From CAYXWM01 sp964468805 (GTDB lineage Bacteria; Bacillota; Clostridia; Lachnospirales; WRBF01): a DNA stretch of 59,437 nt. Made by a program: the position numbers and the translations under genes. This document shows, piece after piece, positions 43,518 to 52,736 of this stretch (positions within the stretch are counted from its first letter, which is position 1; the number at the start of each line of letters is the position of its first letter). The stretch spans positions 1-59,437 of the forward strand of contig CAYXWM010000009.1 in assembly GCA_964468805.1 (NCBI GenBank), in the 5' to 3' direction. The notes beneath the pieces are model-generated. The model worked only from the letters and a program-made list of their open reading frames with translations, searched no databases and was not told the DNA's origin.

Positions 43518-45149
43518 TTGGATAAGCCCGGAATTGACGGAAAATTATTAAGGAAAGCTGTTTTTTTCGCAGCAAAAGCACTGAACAAAAATAAAGAACA
43601 TCTTAATTCGTTAAATGTATTCCCTGTGCCGGACGGCGATACGGGTACTAATATGGCTCTTACTCTTACTGCCGCCGCAAAAGAACTGCTAAATATCAAT
43701 TCAAATTCAGCATCAAACGTGGCAAAGGCTGTTTCCGACGGTATTTTGAGAGGTGCCAGAGGAAACTCCGGGGTTATACTCTCACAGCTTTTCAGGGGCT
43801 TTTCCAAGGGCACAGAGGGCAAAGCCGTACTTAATGCAGAGGATTTGTCGGCGGCATTTACAAAGGCAACAGAAACCGCCTATAAAGCAGTAATGAAACC
43901 CAAAGAAGGTACCATACTTACCGTAGCCGCAGCAATTTCCCGAAAGGCTACGGAATGTGCTTATAAAACCGACAATATAGAACTTTTAATGAAAGAAGTA
44001 ATAGCCTACGGCAACGAAGTGCTGGAACAAACGCAATATATGTTGCCGCAATTGAAAGAAGCCGGCGTGGTGGATTCCGGTGCCAAGGGATTAATGATAA
44101 TTCTGGAGGCAGCAACCGATGCCTTGTATTCTCAAGAGGAAATAAGCTACGAAGATGTAATCAGAAAAGAGGATACACCCCAAGAAAGCTTCAAACCTGA
44201 ATTTAAAACTCCCACGGAAATTAAATATACCTATTGCACGGAGTTTATGATAAATTGCGAATATAATTTTAACCGGGAAGAACGACTGAAAGCCTTTTTG
44301 GCAACAGCAGGCGATTCCACAGCGGTGGTAACCGATCCGGACTTTATAAAGGTTCATATACACACAAACAATCCCGGAAAGGTTTTGGAATTTGCCTTAA
44401 CCTTGGGCGAACTAAGCGATCTTAAAATCGAAAATATGCGTATACAACATACGGAAATTATAAATAAAAAAAGCCCCGAAAAAGGCGAGCCGCAAACAGG
44501 TTTTGTGGCAGTAGCTTCCGGTAAGGGAATTTGCACGGTTTTTAAGGATATGGGAGCTGATTACGTAATCGAAGGCGGTCAATCCATGAACCCCTCTGCG
44601 GAGGATTTTTTAAATGCCGCCGAAAGTTTGGATAAGGATATTATTATCATTCTTCCCAACAACAAAAACGTAATCCTAGCCGCTCAACAGGCAGCGGAAT
44701 TATGTAAAACCAAGGAAATCCACGTAGTTCCCACCACCACCATACCCCAAGGAATAACGGCTTTGGTTAATTATTTGGATTTTAACAGCCTTGAAGAAAA
44801 TTTAAATAACATGACCCGTGCCTTGGAAAACGTATCCACAGGGTTGGTTACCTATGCCGTTAGGGATACTGTGGTGTTCGGTAAGGAAATTAGAGAAGGC
44901 GACTATCTCTGCCTTTTGGAAAACGAAATAGTCCTTGCCGGAGATGATTTGCAGACCGGAGTTAAGGCTTTGATAGATTTGATGGTACAAAAAGGCGGAG
45001 AGCTTATTACCGTTTATTACGGGCTGGAAACAGACGACGAAAACGCCTTTGACATACAGGAATACATAGAGGATAAGTACCCCGAATTCGAGGTCGAAGT
45101 ACATGACGGTATGCAACCTCTATACTACTATATAATATCTGTGGAATAA
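43518..45149 (+). CDS. DAK2-domain fatty-acid kinase-like protein (YloV/FakA)
   Basis: 543 residues from TTG 43518, with AAGGAGG nine bases upstream. The N-terminal DAK2/DhaL ATP-binding domain has 'PDGDTGTNM' (38-46) and 'GARGNSGVILSQLFRG'. A middle domain contains 'FITVH'-like 'FIKVHIHTNNPGKVLEFA'. The C-terminus has a DegV-like fold. In staphylococci FakA with FakB phosphorylates exogenous fatty acids. No FakB gene is in the window. It ends one base before recG, so the two are cotranscribed as in many Firmicutes. Confidence 0.92.
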   Translation: MDKPGIDGKLLRKAVFFAAKALNKNKEHLNSLNVFPVPDGDTGTNMALTLTAAAKELLNINSNSASNVAKAVSDGILRGARGNSGVILSQLFRGFSKGTEGKAVLNAEDLSAAFTKATETAYKAVMKPKEGTILTVAAAISRKATECAYKTDNIELLMKEVIAYGNEVLEQTQYMLPQLKEAGVVDSGAKGLMIILEAATDALYSQEEISYEDVIRKEDTPQESFKPEFKTPTEIKYTYCTEFMINCEYNFNREERLKAFLATAGDSTAVVTDPDFIKVHIHTNNPGKVLEFALTLGELSDLKIENMRIQHTEIINKKSPEKGEPQTGFVAVASGKGICTVFKDMGADYVIEGGQSMNPSAEDFLNAAESLDKDIIIILPNNKNVILAAQQAAELCKTKEIHVVPTTTIPQGITALVNYLDFNSLEENLNNMTRALENVSTGLVTYAVRDTVVFGKEIREGDYLCLLENEIVLAGDDLQTGVKALIDLMVQKGGELITVYYGLETDDENAFDIQEYIEDKYPEFEVEVHDGMQPLYYYIISVE

Positions 45150-45150
45150 T

Positions 45151-47187
45151 ATGAGTTTACTTTATACAAGCATAGACAATTTGAAAGGTATAGGAGAAAA
45201 ACGCAGTGAAATCCTTAAATCTCTGGGAATATACAGGATTATGGATCTGCTGGAGTTTTACCCCAAAACCTATCACGATAAAAGTGTAATTACGGATATA
45301 GCTGATTTAAGTTTCGGTGAGGTATATACCGTTCGGGCAAAACCTTGCGAGGATGCCCAAGTGCAAAATATTAACGGCAAATTCTCAACCAAACTTGCCG
45401 TTCGGGACAGTACGGGCAAATTACAGCTTATATGGTACAATCAGCCCTATATCAGGCACAATATCAAGGGCACGGAGCTGTATCGTTTTACCGGCAAGGT
45501 GACTTACCGGGGCGGTAAATGCACCATGGAAATGCCCGAATATGAAATTTTCCGCAACGTCAGCCATAATATAGACCCCATTTACCCCATAGGCAAAAAA
45601 TTACCTCTAAAACTCCTTCGCTCGCTGATAAAGCAGGTGTTGGATTTAATGTCCCATGAAATTCGGGAGATTTTGCCTTGGAACGTAACGGAGAAACATA
45701 AATTATGTTCAAGGCAATTTGCCTTGAACAATATCCACTTTCCCAAAGACAAGGAAAGCTTTTTTATAGCGAAAAGACGGCTGGTTTTCGAAGAATTGTT
45801 TGTAATGCAAACGGCACTTTCCGAAGAAAGACAGTGCAAACCCACGAAAATCAAATTTTCGGATAAAGACTTTTCGTCACTTTCCGGTTTGTTGCCCTAC
45901 AGCTTGACCCAAGCACAGGCAAAGGTTCTGAAAGAAGTGGTTAGCGATTTTAATTCCGGTACAGCCATGAATCGCCTTATTCAAGGTGACGTGGGCTCCG
46001 GAAAAACAGCCGTTGCCATGTTGGCAAGTTTTATTGCCGTAAATAACGGATACCAAGCCATATTAATGGCACCCACAGAGGTTTTGGCAAGACAACATTA
46101 TAATTCTTTCTGTGAATACTTTGATAAATTGGGAATAATAACATCATACATCAGCGGTTCTCTGAAAAAACGTGAAAAATTGCAGGCTCAAACAGAAGCG
46201 GAGCAGGGCACCGGGCAAATAATAATAGGAACCCATGCCTTAATCGAAGAAGGGGTTAGGCTAAAGAAACTTGGGTTGGTAATAACCGATGAGCAACATC
46301 GTTTCGGGGTACGCCAACGAGCCAACCTAAGCGAAAAGGGCGAAAATCCCCATGTAATGGTAATGACCGCAACACCCATACCCCGTACTCTGGCTTTGGT
46401 TTTGTACAGAGACATGGATATTTCCGTTATAGACCAACTTCCTCCGGGGCGGCAACAAATCGAAACCTTTGCCGTAAGTACCTCTTACCGCCCTCGTATT
46501 TACAGCTTTATAAAAAAACAACTGGAAGTAGGCAGACAAGCCTACGTTATCTGCCCTATGATAGAGGACAAAGAAACTGACGACAGCGACAGCCCGGGAC
46601 TTGTATCCGTAGAAAAGTATTCCGAGGACATAAGAAAGGTCTTCGGGGAATACAGGGTAGAAGCTCTACACGGGAAAATGAAAAACGAGGAAAAGAATCA
46701 AATAATGCAGGATTTTGCAGAGGGAAATATTCATATACTTGTGTCTACCACCGTAATCGAGGTGGGCATAAACGTACCCAACGCAACCGTAATGCTTATA
46801 GAAAACGCCGAGCGTTTCGGGCTGTCCCAATTGCACCAGTTACGGGGCAGAGTAGGCAGAGGAGCGGAGCAATCCTACTGCATTATGGTTACTGATTCCA
46901 AGTCCAAGATTAGTAAGCAAAGGTTAAAGGCTATGACCCAAACCGGTGACGGCTTTAAATTATCGGAACTGGACCTAAAAATTCGTGGACCCGGTGATTT
47001 TTACGGCACCAGACAGCATGGTTTGCCGGAAATGCGTATAGCCAATTTTTACAACGACATGGAAATATTAAAAGAGGTACAGGAAGCCGTGGAAGCCTGT
47101 GATATACCGGAAATACAACAGGATTATCCGGAACTTTACGAAAAAATGACAAAATATATTAAGAAGGAAAATAATTTGACATTATAA
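45151..47187 (+). CDS. recG: ATP-dependent DNA helicase RecG
   Basis: 678 residues, standard length. Order: N-terminal wedge/OB domain ('LKGIGEKRSEILKSLGIYR'), helicase motifs I 'GDVGSGKTAVA', Ia 'APTEVLARQH', II 'DEQHRFGVRQR', III 'MTATPIPRTLAL', and C-terminal 'QLRGRVGRGAEQSYC' and 'LKIRGPGDFYGTRQHG'. It remodels stalled replication forks and Holliday junctions. It begins one base after the FakA-like stop and precedes rsmD by 122 bp. Confidence 0.97.
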   Translation: MSLLYTSIDNLKGIGEKRSEILKSLGIYRIMDLLEFYPKTYHDKSVITDIADLSFGEVYTVRAKPCEDAQVQNINGKFSTKLAVRDSTGKLQLIWYNQPYIRHNIKGTELYRFTGKVTYRGGKCTMEMPEYEIFRNVSHNIDPIYPIGKKLPLKLLRSLIKQVLDLMSHEIREILPWNVTEKHKLCSRQFALNNIHFPKDKESFFIAKRRLVFEELFVMQTALSEERQCKPTKIKFSDKDFSSLSGLLPYSLTQAQAKVLKEVVSDFNSGTAMNRLIQGDVGSGKTAVAMLASFIAVNNGYQAILMAPTEVLARQHYNSFCEYFDKLGIITSYISGSLKKREKLQAQTEAEQGTGQIIIGTHALIEEGVRLKKLGLVITDEQHRFGVRQRANLSEKGENPHVMVMTATPIPRTLALVLYRDMDISVIDQLPPGRQQIETFAVSTSYRPRIYSFIKKQLEVGRQAYVICPMIEDKETDDSDSPGLVSVEKYSEDIRKVFGEYRVEALHGKMKNEEKNQIMQDFAEGNIHILVSTTVIEVGINVPNATVMLIENAERFGLSQLHQLRGRVGRGAEQSYCIMVTDSKSKISKQRLKAMTQTGDGFKLSELDLKIRGPGDFYGTRQHGLPEMRIANFYNDMEILKEVQEAVEACDIPEIQQDYPELYEKMTKYIKKENNLTL

Positions 47188-47309
47188 TACTTTTAATATA
47201 AGATGATTAACAGAAAAGTTATAGTAAAGTACACGGTGATTTTAATAAATTATAACTAAATTGTGTTTACTTACCTACAGCAGAATCATCCATGGAAAGA
47301 GAGCAGGCA

Positions 47310-47864
47310 ATGCGAGTAATTTCGGGAACGGCAAGGGGCAGAAAGTTGTTGTCTCCTCAAGGAAACGACACAAGACCCACCACAGACAGAATTAAAGAAA
47401 CCCTATTCAATATAATATCGCCGCTTGTGCCGGATTCTGTATTTTTGGATATTTTTGGCGGCTCCGGAGCCATAGGCATAGAGGCCTTGAGCAGAGGTGC
47501 CGAATTAGCCGTTTTTGTTGACAATTCTCGTAAAGCCGTCAATCTTATCCGAGAAAACTTGAAGCTAACCAATCTTAGCGAAAAATCCCTTGTTTTGGAA
47601 GCGGACTATAAAAAAGCAATGCAACTTCTATCCGAACAAAACCGTAAATTTCATGTTATTTTCATGGATCCGCCTTATTACAAGGACTTTACCTTAGAAG
47701 CACTGGAATTGACGGTTAAATACAACCTCCTTGCCAATGAGGGCATTATCGTCACGGAGTTGGGCAGTAAGGAACCCTTACCTGAAGTCTCCGGGCTGAA
47801 AGTTTACAGACAGAAAAATTTCGGGACAACTACTATGGTTTTTATGTGTGGTGAAAATCAGTGA
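47310..47864 (+). CDS. rsmD: 16S rRNA (guanine966-N2)-methyltransferase RsmD
   Basis: 184 residues from ATG 47310; an upstream ATG at 47292 is in frame but has no ribosome site. Diagnostic: 'MRVISGTARGRKL', 'RPTTDRIKETLFNII', S-adenosylmethionine loop 'FLDIFGGSGAIGIEALSRGA', and catalytic 'FMDPPYYK'. It methylates G966 of 16S rRNA during 30S assembly. Its stop overlaps the GTG start of coaD, a conserved neighbour. Confidence 0.95.
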   Translation: MRVISGTARGRKLLSPQGNDTRPTTDRIKETLFNIISPLVPDSVFLDIFGGSGAIGIEALSRGAELAVFVDNSRKAVNLIRENLKLTNLSEKSLVLEADYKKAMQLLSEQNRKFHVIFMDPPYYKDFTLEALELTVKYNLLANEGIIVTELGSKEPLPEVSGLKVYRQKNFGTTTMVFMCGENQ

Positions 47865-48343
47865 CAGCAATATTTCCCGGCAGTTTCGACCCGGTTACAA
47901 ACGGACATCTGGATATAGCGGAGCGTGCCGCCAAATTAACGGACAGGCTCATTATGGCTGTAACCGTAAATTCAGCAAAAAAAGGCCTGTTCAGTCCGGA
48001 AGAGAGAGTGGAGCTTCTCAAAAAAACCACCGGTCATCTTCCCAATGTTGAAATAAAATTCTTTTCCGGCTTACTGGTGGAGTTTGCGAAAAAGGAACAG
48101 GCAAACGTTATAATTAAAGGGATTCGAAACTATGCCGATTTTGAATACGAACAGCTTATGGCTCGTATAAATTCTCGTCTTAACCGAGAAGTGGAAACCC
48201 TTGTTCTCTATGCAAGGCAGGAACACCTGCATATAAGCTCGGGAGCCGTGCGGGAAATGGTTAGGCTGGGTGCCGAAATAGATTTTATGGTGCCTCAATG
48301 CGTAAAAGATGCAATAATAAAGAAAGTAGCAGAACTTAACTGA
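47861..48343 (+). CDS. coaD: phosphopantetheine adenylyltransferase
   Basis: 160 residues from a GTG start that overlaps the rsmD stop by four bases. Nucleotidyltransferase motifs 'FPGSFDPVTNGHLDIAERA' and 'ISSGAVREMVRLGA', plus 'IIKGIRNYADFEYE', are diagnostic. It catalyses the penultimate step of coenzyme A synthesis. rsmD-coaD-ylbJ is a conserved order in Firmicutes; here a 168-residue coiled-coil gene and a repeat lie between coaD and the inverted ylbJ. Confidence 0.96.
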   Translation: MTAIFPGSFDPVTNGHLDIAERAAKLTDRLIMAVTVNSAKKGLFSPEERVELLKKTTGHLPNVEIKFFSGLLVEFAKKEQANVIIKGIRNYADFEYEQLMARINSRLNREVETLVLYARQEHLHISSGAVREMVRLGAEIDFMVPQCVKDAIIKKVAELN

Positions 48344-48443
48344 TAACCGGTATACCCTATATAAAAGACCGTAGTCATTACGGCGTTTTCCGGTTTTGAA
48401 TACAGGTTCAAAAATCAACAAAGCAACCAAGGGGGTCATTTTT

Positions 48444-48950
48444 ATGGATACGTTAATGGAATATCTGGACGAATTGGAAGATATACTGGACTCCGGCCGA
48501 GGACGTCCCTTTTCCGGAAAGATAACCGTTGAAAAAGAGAAAATATTTGATATAATCGGAGAAATCAGATTAAACTTACCCCATGAAATTCGTCATGCCA
48601 AGAAAATAATAGAGGACCACGACCGTATTATAGAAGATGCCAATAATAAAGCCACCGCAATCTTGGCGGAGGCAGAAGCAAGAGCACAAGAAATAGCCGG
48701 TGAGCATCAAATATACGAATTGGCTACAGAAGCGGCAGAAAAGCTGGTTGAAGAAGCAAAGAAATATTCCCGGGATGTTAGACTGGGCACCATGAGTTAT
48801 GTGGAAGAGATACTGAACCGCACGGAAACCGCCGTTCGTGAAACGCTTAACGACATGACCCAAGGGTTCAGAGCCGTTGAAGAAGAACTGAACGATACCA
48901 TAGCACGAATTTGCGAAAACAAACAGGAAATACGCGGCGGAAGAGAATAG
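48444..48950 (+). CDS. coiled-coil protein, DivIVA/V-ATPase-E-like
   Basis: 168 residues from ATG 48444, with AGGGGG nine bases upstream. Acidic start ('DTLMEYLDELEDILDSGRG'), then 'FDIIGEIRLNLPHEIRHAKK' and a long charged helix (about 50-165, Ala/Glu rich). In Clostridia this protein, often called an ATPase, conventionally follows coaD. The shape suggests a structural or scaffold role near the membrane or divisome; no enzyme motif. Confidence 0.75.
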   Translation: MDTLMEYLDELEDILDSGRGRPFSGKITVEKEKIFDIIGEIRLNLPHEIRHAKKIIEDHDRIIEDANNKATAILAEAEARAQEIAGEHQIYELATEAAEKLVEEAKKYSRDVRLGTMSYVEEILNRTETAVRETLNDMTQGFRAVEEELNDTIARICENKQEIRGGRE

Positions 48951-48985
48951 AGCATATAAACACATAATAAATCCGCAGAAATATA

Positions 48986-49117
48986 CTTAATTGCATAAGG
49001 AACAGTAAAAAAAGCTATTCTTCGTAAACGGTTCGCTTTTGCGTTTTTATAAAAAAAAACACCGGTAGCTCACCACTACGAATATACGCTTTTGTTACTA
49101 CTTAACTCGAAATTAAG
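48986..49117. repeat. palindromic repeat family B, copy 2
   Basis: About 132 bp matching 27155-27277: CTTAATTGCAT, CAGTAA..AAAGCT.TTC.TCGTA, AAACGGTTCGCT, AACACCGGTAGCTCACC, ACGCTTTTGTTAC and AATTAAG. Many arm positions pair with one another. Confidence 0.75.
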
Positions 49118-49151
49118 TCTAAATGTGGAAACCTCATACATAAACCAAAGC

Positions 49152-49177
49152 AAAAACCCACATTCGTGGGTTTTTTT
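49152..49177. terminator. bidirectional terminator between coiled-coil gene and ylbJ
   Basis: AAAACCCAC pairs with GTGGGTTTT around ATTC, with A and T runs on both sides. Confidence 0.85.
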
Positions 49178-49193
49178 GTGTTTTATAGTTATC

Positions 49194-50387
49194 TTACATC
49201 CGCTTCCTTAACCCCAGTATCCACATTACCACCACGACACCCAACATAAACAGCATTACACTTAAAAAACTTACAAGAGAAAAATTATATTTCTCCGCAA
49301 GACCCGGTACTGAGCCGGCTATGGCAGAGACGGTTTGGGTTTTAAATTGAAAGAACGGGTATATAAGCCAACCCAGGGTTGCGGTAATTACTGCGGTTAT
49401 AAACTTGCAGAGCAAATATATGGAGGTCTTAATATCTGTGTTGCGGATAAAACTTACGGATTGGGCATGAATGGAGAAACCGCCGAAGGCTATAATCGCC
49501 GCACAGAGCACCAGACTTTCTCTTGTCAGGCCGGGTTGGGATATAAGCTTGGCACCGTTGGTTATTTCGGTTAAACCAACCAGCAGACCTTTCACAGTCT
49601 CCTCGCTGCCTTGTAAACCCAACATTGCCGCTATTCCTGTACTCACATTGGTTATTTCAAAAATTTTTACAACCACGGAAAACAAAATAATAAAACCGCC
49701 AATCATGGCTATGGTTTCCAGAGAGTTTTTTATGCTGTCAGATAAAATTTTTCCGAAGCCTCTGCCGTCGTTTTTTATTGTAGTTCTCATATTTTTAACG
49801 GCTGCGGCAAAAAGATTGGGTTTCTCGTTGGTTTGAACCGGTTTGGTCTTTTTATAATATTTCAGCAACAGCCCGGTAATTATGGAGGCTGAATAATGTG
49901 CCGTTAAAATAAAATAGCCGGCGGCTTCGCAATTAAACATGCCCACGCCAACAACGCCGATTATAAACAAAGGACCGCCGTTGTTAACAAAACCCGCCAA
50001 ACGTTGGGCTTCTGTTTGAGTGAGTTGGTTAATTTCTCGGAGGTTAGCCACGGTTTTCAGCCCCATGGGATAGCCGGAAGTCATGCCTGTAATTAACGCA
50101 TAACCTCCGCAACCGCTTACTCCGAATAAGGGTTGCATAACCGGCTCCAACAGAGTTCCCAGAAAACTTACCACTCCCAAACCTATAAGCAAATTCGTTC
50201 CTATAATAAAAGGCAACAGTGAAGGCAGCACATTATTAAACCAAAGGGTTAATCCTTCCTTGGAGCCTTGCAGTATTTGTTGAGGAAAAATTACCAGCAA
50301 CACGTTGAAAATAGCTACAATTAATGGTATAATAATTGCCCTAAATATTTCCCCGAATTTCTGTAAACTTGGCGTTCCTTTATTCAT
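49194..50387 (-). CDS. ylbJ: sporulation integral membrane protein YlbJ
   Basis: 397 residues from ATG 50387, with AGGGTG seven bases upstream. About nine membrane helices. 'LWFNNVLPSLLPFIIGTNLL', 'GYALITGMTSGYPMG' and 'FVNNGGPLFIIGVVGVGMF' are typical of the YlbJ/nucleoside-recognition fold. In Bacillus it is expressed in the mother cell and needed for spore cortex formation. Presence supports a spore-forming host. Orientation is opposite to coaD here. Confidence 0.92.
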   Translation of the reverse strand: MNKGTPSLQKFGEIFRAIIIPLIVAIFNVLLVIFPQQILQGSKEGLTLWFNNVLPSLLPFIIGTNLLIGLGVVSFLGTLLEPVMQPLFGVSGCGGYALITGMTSGYPMGLKTVANLREINQLTQTEAQRLAGFVNNGGPLFIIGVVGVGMFNCEAAGYFILTAHYSASIITGLLLKYYKKTKPVQTNEKPNLFAAAVKNMRTTIKNDGRGFGKILSDSIKNSLETIAMIGGFIILFSVVVKIFEITNVSTGIAAMLGLQGSEETVKGLLVGLTEITNGAKLISQPGLTRESLVLCAAIIAFGGFSIHAQSVSFIRNTDIKTSIYLLCKFITAVITATLGWLIYPFFQFKTQTVSAIAGSVPGLAEKYNFSLVSFLSVMLFMLGVVVVMWILGLRKRM

Positions 50388-50425
50388 AGTATTCACCCTG
50401 TTTCTCACCTACGCCAATACATTTT

Positions 50426-50530
50426 TATACTAATTCCATGTTAGATGAAGGACAAAAATAATTGTTTTTACCTTGAACCGTTGGAAAAAATCAATTGTTT
50501 TTGTCCTCTGTTTAAAATAGAATCAATATA
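50426..50530 (+). repeat. repeat family A, copy 4
   Basis: TATACTAATTCCAT ... TAGAATCAATATA with inner arms GGACAAAAATAATTG / CAATTGTTTTTGTCC. It fills the gap between the divergent ylbJ and membrane-adaptor genes. Confidence 0.82.
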
Positions 50531-50692
50531 TACACGGTTGCAAAAGGCTTTCGACCGTTTGTGTTAATAAGACACGCCCAATTAAGCTTATTCTTAATTT
50601 ATAGATTTATGATTATATTTATAGTGCTTTATTGAAAATAAACAAATAACAGACCCCAAATTTATACCATCGTTTTCAGGGAGGTGAGCAAA

Positions 50693-52360
50693 ATGGATAA
50701 CCGACACAGAGACAAGGGCAAAAGACCCGCTACTTCATCCCCAACTCGACGTACCGCTGCACCAACAAGGAAAAAAACTCAAAAAAGAGAGCATTCCGCC
50801 GGAGGTGTTGCTCCGAGAAAACCTGTTAAAAGACGGACGGAATCCCAACCTAAACAAAGACCTGCCGCAAAACCGTCTCGCCGGGTTAAGTCTGACAAAA
50901 AGAAAAGACGAACCCACGCCGGAACCATAGTTTTCACCGTTATATTTCTTACTGTCATAACCTATATGTGCCGGGCGGTTTTTGCCCTGTTAAATAAGAC
51001 AGAGGTTCCGGGCATAACCGTATCATACGGCTCTGTGGATTTACCTGAAATAACCGATGCCATAATAATACGGGAAGAACGGGTATATAAAAGCCCAAAA
51101 CCGGGAGTAATAAGCTTTCAGTATGCAAATTACGACCGAGTAAAAAAAGGCTCTTTGGTTTGCTCCGTTGCCGACCAACAGGCAGTAGCCCAACTGACTG
51201 AAGATATTACCGACTACAACTCCAGGATTATGCAAATGCAAAGCATGAGAATGAATATATCCGGTTTTGCGGGTGATGTGGAAAATCGTAATAAATACAT
51301 AAAAACCTCCGTAGAAAAGGGCATTCCGGAATTTATTAACGGGAAGATGGGTAAATTACAAGAATTTGCGGATAATATCACCCAAAACATAGATATGCGA
51401 AACCAAATGCTTCTTACGGACGAAAAGGGCTCAGTTAAGGAATTAATCACGGCAAAAAACGATGCAGCCACAAGGCTTCAATCCAATATGACCAATATCA
51501 GTACTGAGGACAGCGGCATTTTATGTTATGTGGTTGACGGCATGGAAGAAATTTTAAATTTCGAAAACAAGGACAACCTTACCGAAGAGCATATTCGCAT
51601 GACCGTGGATTACTCTATGTTGGAGAAAAACCATGAAGTAGCGGAAAACGACCCGATTTTTAAAATAGTGGAGTCAAACGAATGGTATTTGGCGGCTCTT
51701 GTTCCTCCGGAGGCTTTGTTGACGTTTAAAGAAGGCTCTTTTAAAACTATATATGTTAAAAAAGAGGCTGATTTTGTTCCCATGGAGGTTCAGGTTCACA
51801 AAACGTCTGAACGAGATAACAAGGGCTTTATACTGTTTAAAGCCACCCATTCCATGATAGATTATTTGGATTGCCGTAACGTTAAATTAAAATTATCCGA
51901 TACCTCACAACAGGGATTTAAAGTTCCGGTAACAGCAATTACAGATAAGACCTTCTTAAAGATTCCCAACAGCTACGTTAAAACAGAAGGTCAAGCAACA
52001 GTACTAAAAAAAGTAAATGAAAATATAGAAACCATACCAATCAAAACCTTGGACTCCGTTCCGGCAGACGAAGCCTATACCTATGTACTTTTGGATTTTA
52101 ATACCCTAAAGCTTGGCGACCTGTTGCTAAAGGACGAGGACGACACAGAACCCTACGAAATTACCGAAGTTGAAAATGTCCGGGGGGTATTTAAAATAAA
52201 TTACGGCTATGCTGAATTTTGTAAAGTCGTAGTAGATGCGGAGGCTACAACCATTAACGGATTCTGTATTTTGGACTCCGGAGAAAACAAACGATTAAAA
52301 ATTTCCGACCAAATTATCGTAGATGCAAAAAACATAGTTGAAGGACAGCCGGTATTCTGA
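50693..52360 (+). CDS. HlyD-like membrane adaptor protein
   Basis: 555 residues from ATG 50693, with GGGAGGTG upstream. The first 75 residues are strongly basic and low-complexity (Arg, Lys, Pro, Thr) and cytoplasmic; one membrane helix follows (about 78-98, 'IVFTVIFLTVITYM'). The external part has split lipoyl/barrel-sandwich halves ('RVYKSPKPGVISFQYANYDR', 'VKKGSLVCSV') around helices, and a C-terminal beta-barrel. HlyD-like proteins at this position upstream of yggS-sepF are widespread in Clostridia, where the transported substrate, if any, is unknown. A wall or division role is an inference from neighbours. Confidence 0.8.
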   Translation: MDNRHRDKGKRPATSSPTRRTAAPTRKKTQKREHSAGGVAPRKPVKRRTESQPKQRPAAKPSRRVKSDKKKRRTHAGTIVFTVIFLTVITYMCRAVFALLNKTEVPGITVSYGSVDLPEITDAIIIREERVYKSPKPGVISFQYANYDRVKKGSLVCSVADQQAVAQLTEDITDYNSRIMQMQSMRMNISGFAGDVENRNKYIKTSVEKGIPEFINGKMGKLQEFADNITQNIDMRNQMLLTDEKGSVKELITAKNDAATRLQSNMTNISTEDSGILCYVVDGMEEILNFENKDNLTEEHIRMTVDYSMLEKNHEVAENDPIFKIVESNEWYLAALVPPEALLTFKEGSFKTIYVKKEADFVPMEVQVHKTSERDNKGFILFKATHSMIDYLDCRNVKLKLSDTSQQGFKVPVTAITDKTFLKIPNSYVKTEGQATVLKKVNENIETIPIKTLDSVPADEAYTYVLLDFNTLKLGDLLLKDEDDTEPYEITEVENVRGVFKINYGYAEFCKVVVDAEATTINGFCILDSGENKRLKISDQIIVDAKNIVEGQPVF

Positions 52361-52736
52361 TATACTTTATGGGAATAGGTAAAAAACTGCACAAAAAACC
52401 CGGAGAATTTAAAAAAAATTCTACATCTCGAATACATATGTTCGATTGCGCCCTCGGGCAAAATCCGGAACAATGCTTTTATTAGGTTTAAATCCCAAAG
52501 GAATTTAAAGATAATGTCCCCTTTATTCTATTTTTGCGGATAAATCGAACATATATTGGTAATACGGTAAAAGCTGAATATTTTAATTGCTTTTGTAAAA
52601 TATCTTATGTAGTCTTTGCCGTAATAAAAAAACTATATCCGGTTAAGGGTTAAATCAAAGCCAAAACCCTGTATTTGAGAAAGAACATTGCTTGGGATTG
52701 TTTTTAGCCCGAGTGAATATTATTACGGGAGTATTT
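52361..52736. other. 376-bp gap with long-range inverted repeat
   Basis: No gene. ATATGTTCGATT (52436-52447) and AATCGAACATAT (52543-52554) are perfect 12-bp inverted copies about 95 bp apart, so this may be another small palindromic element. No strong promoter was seen. Confidence 0.4.
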
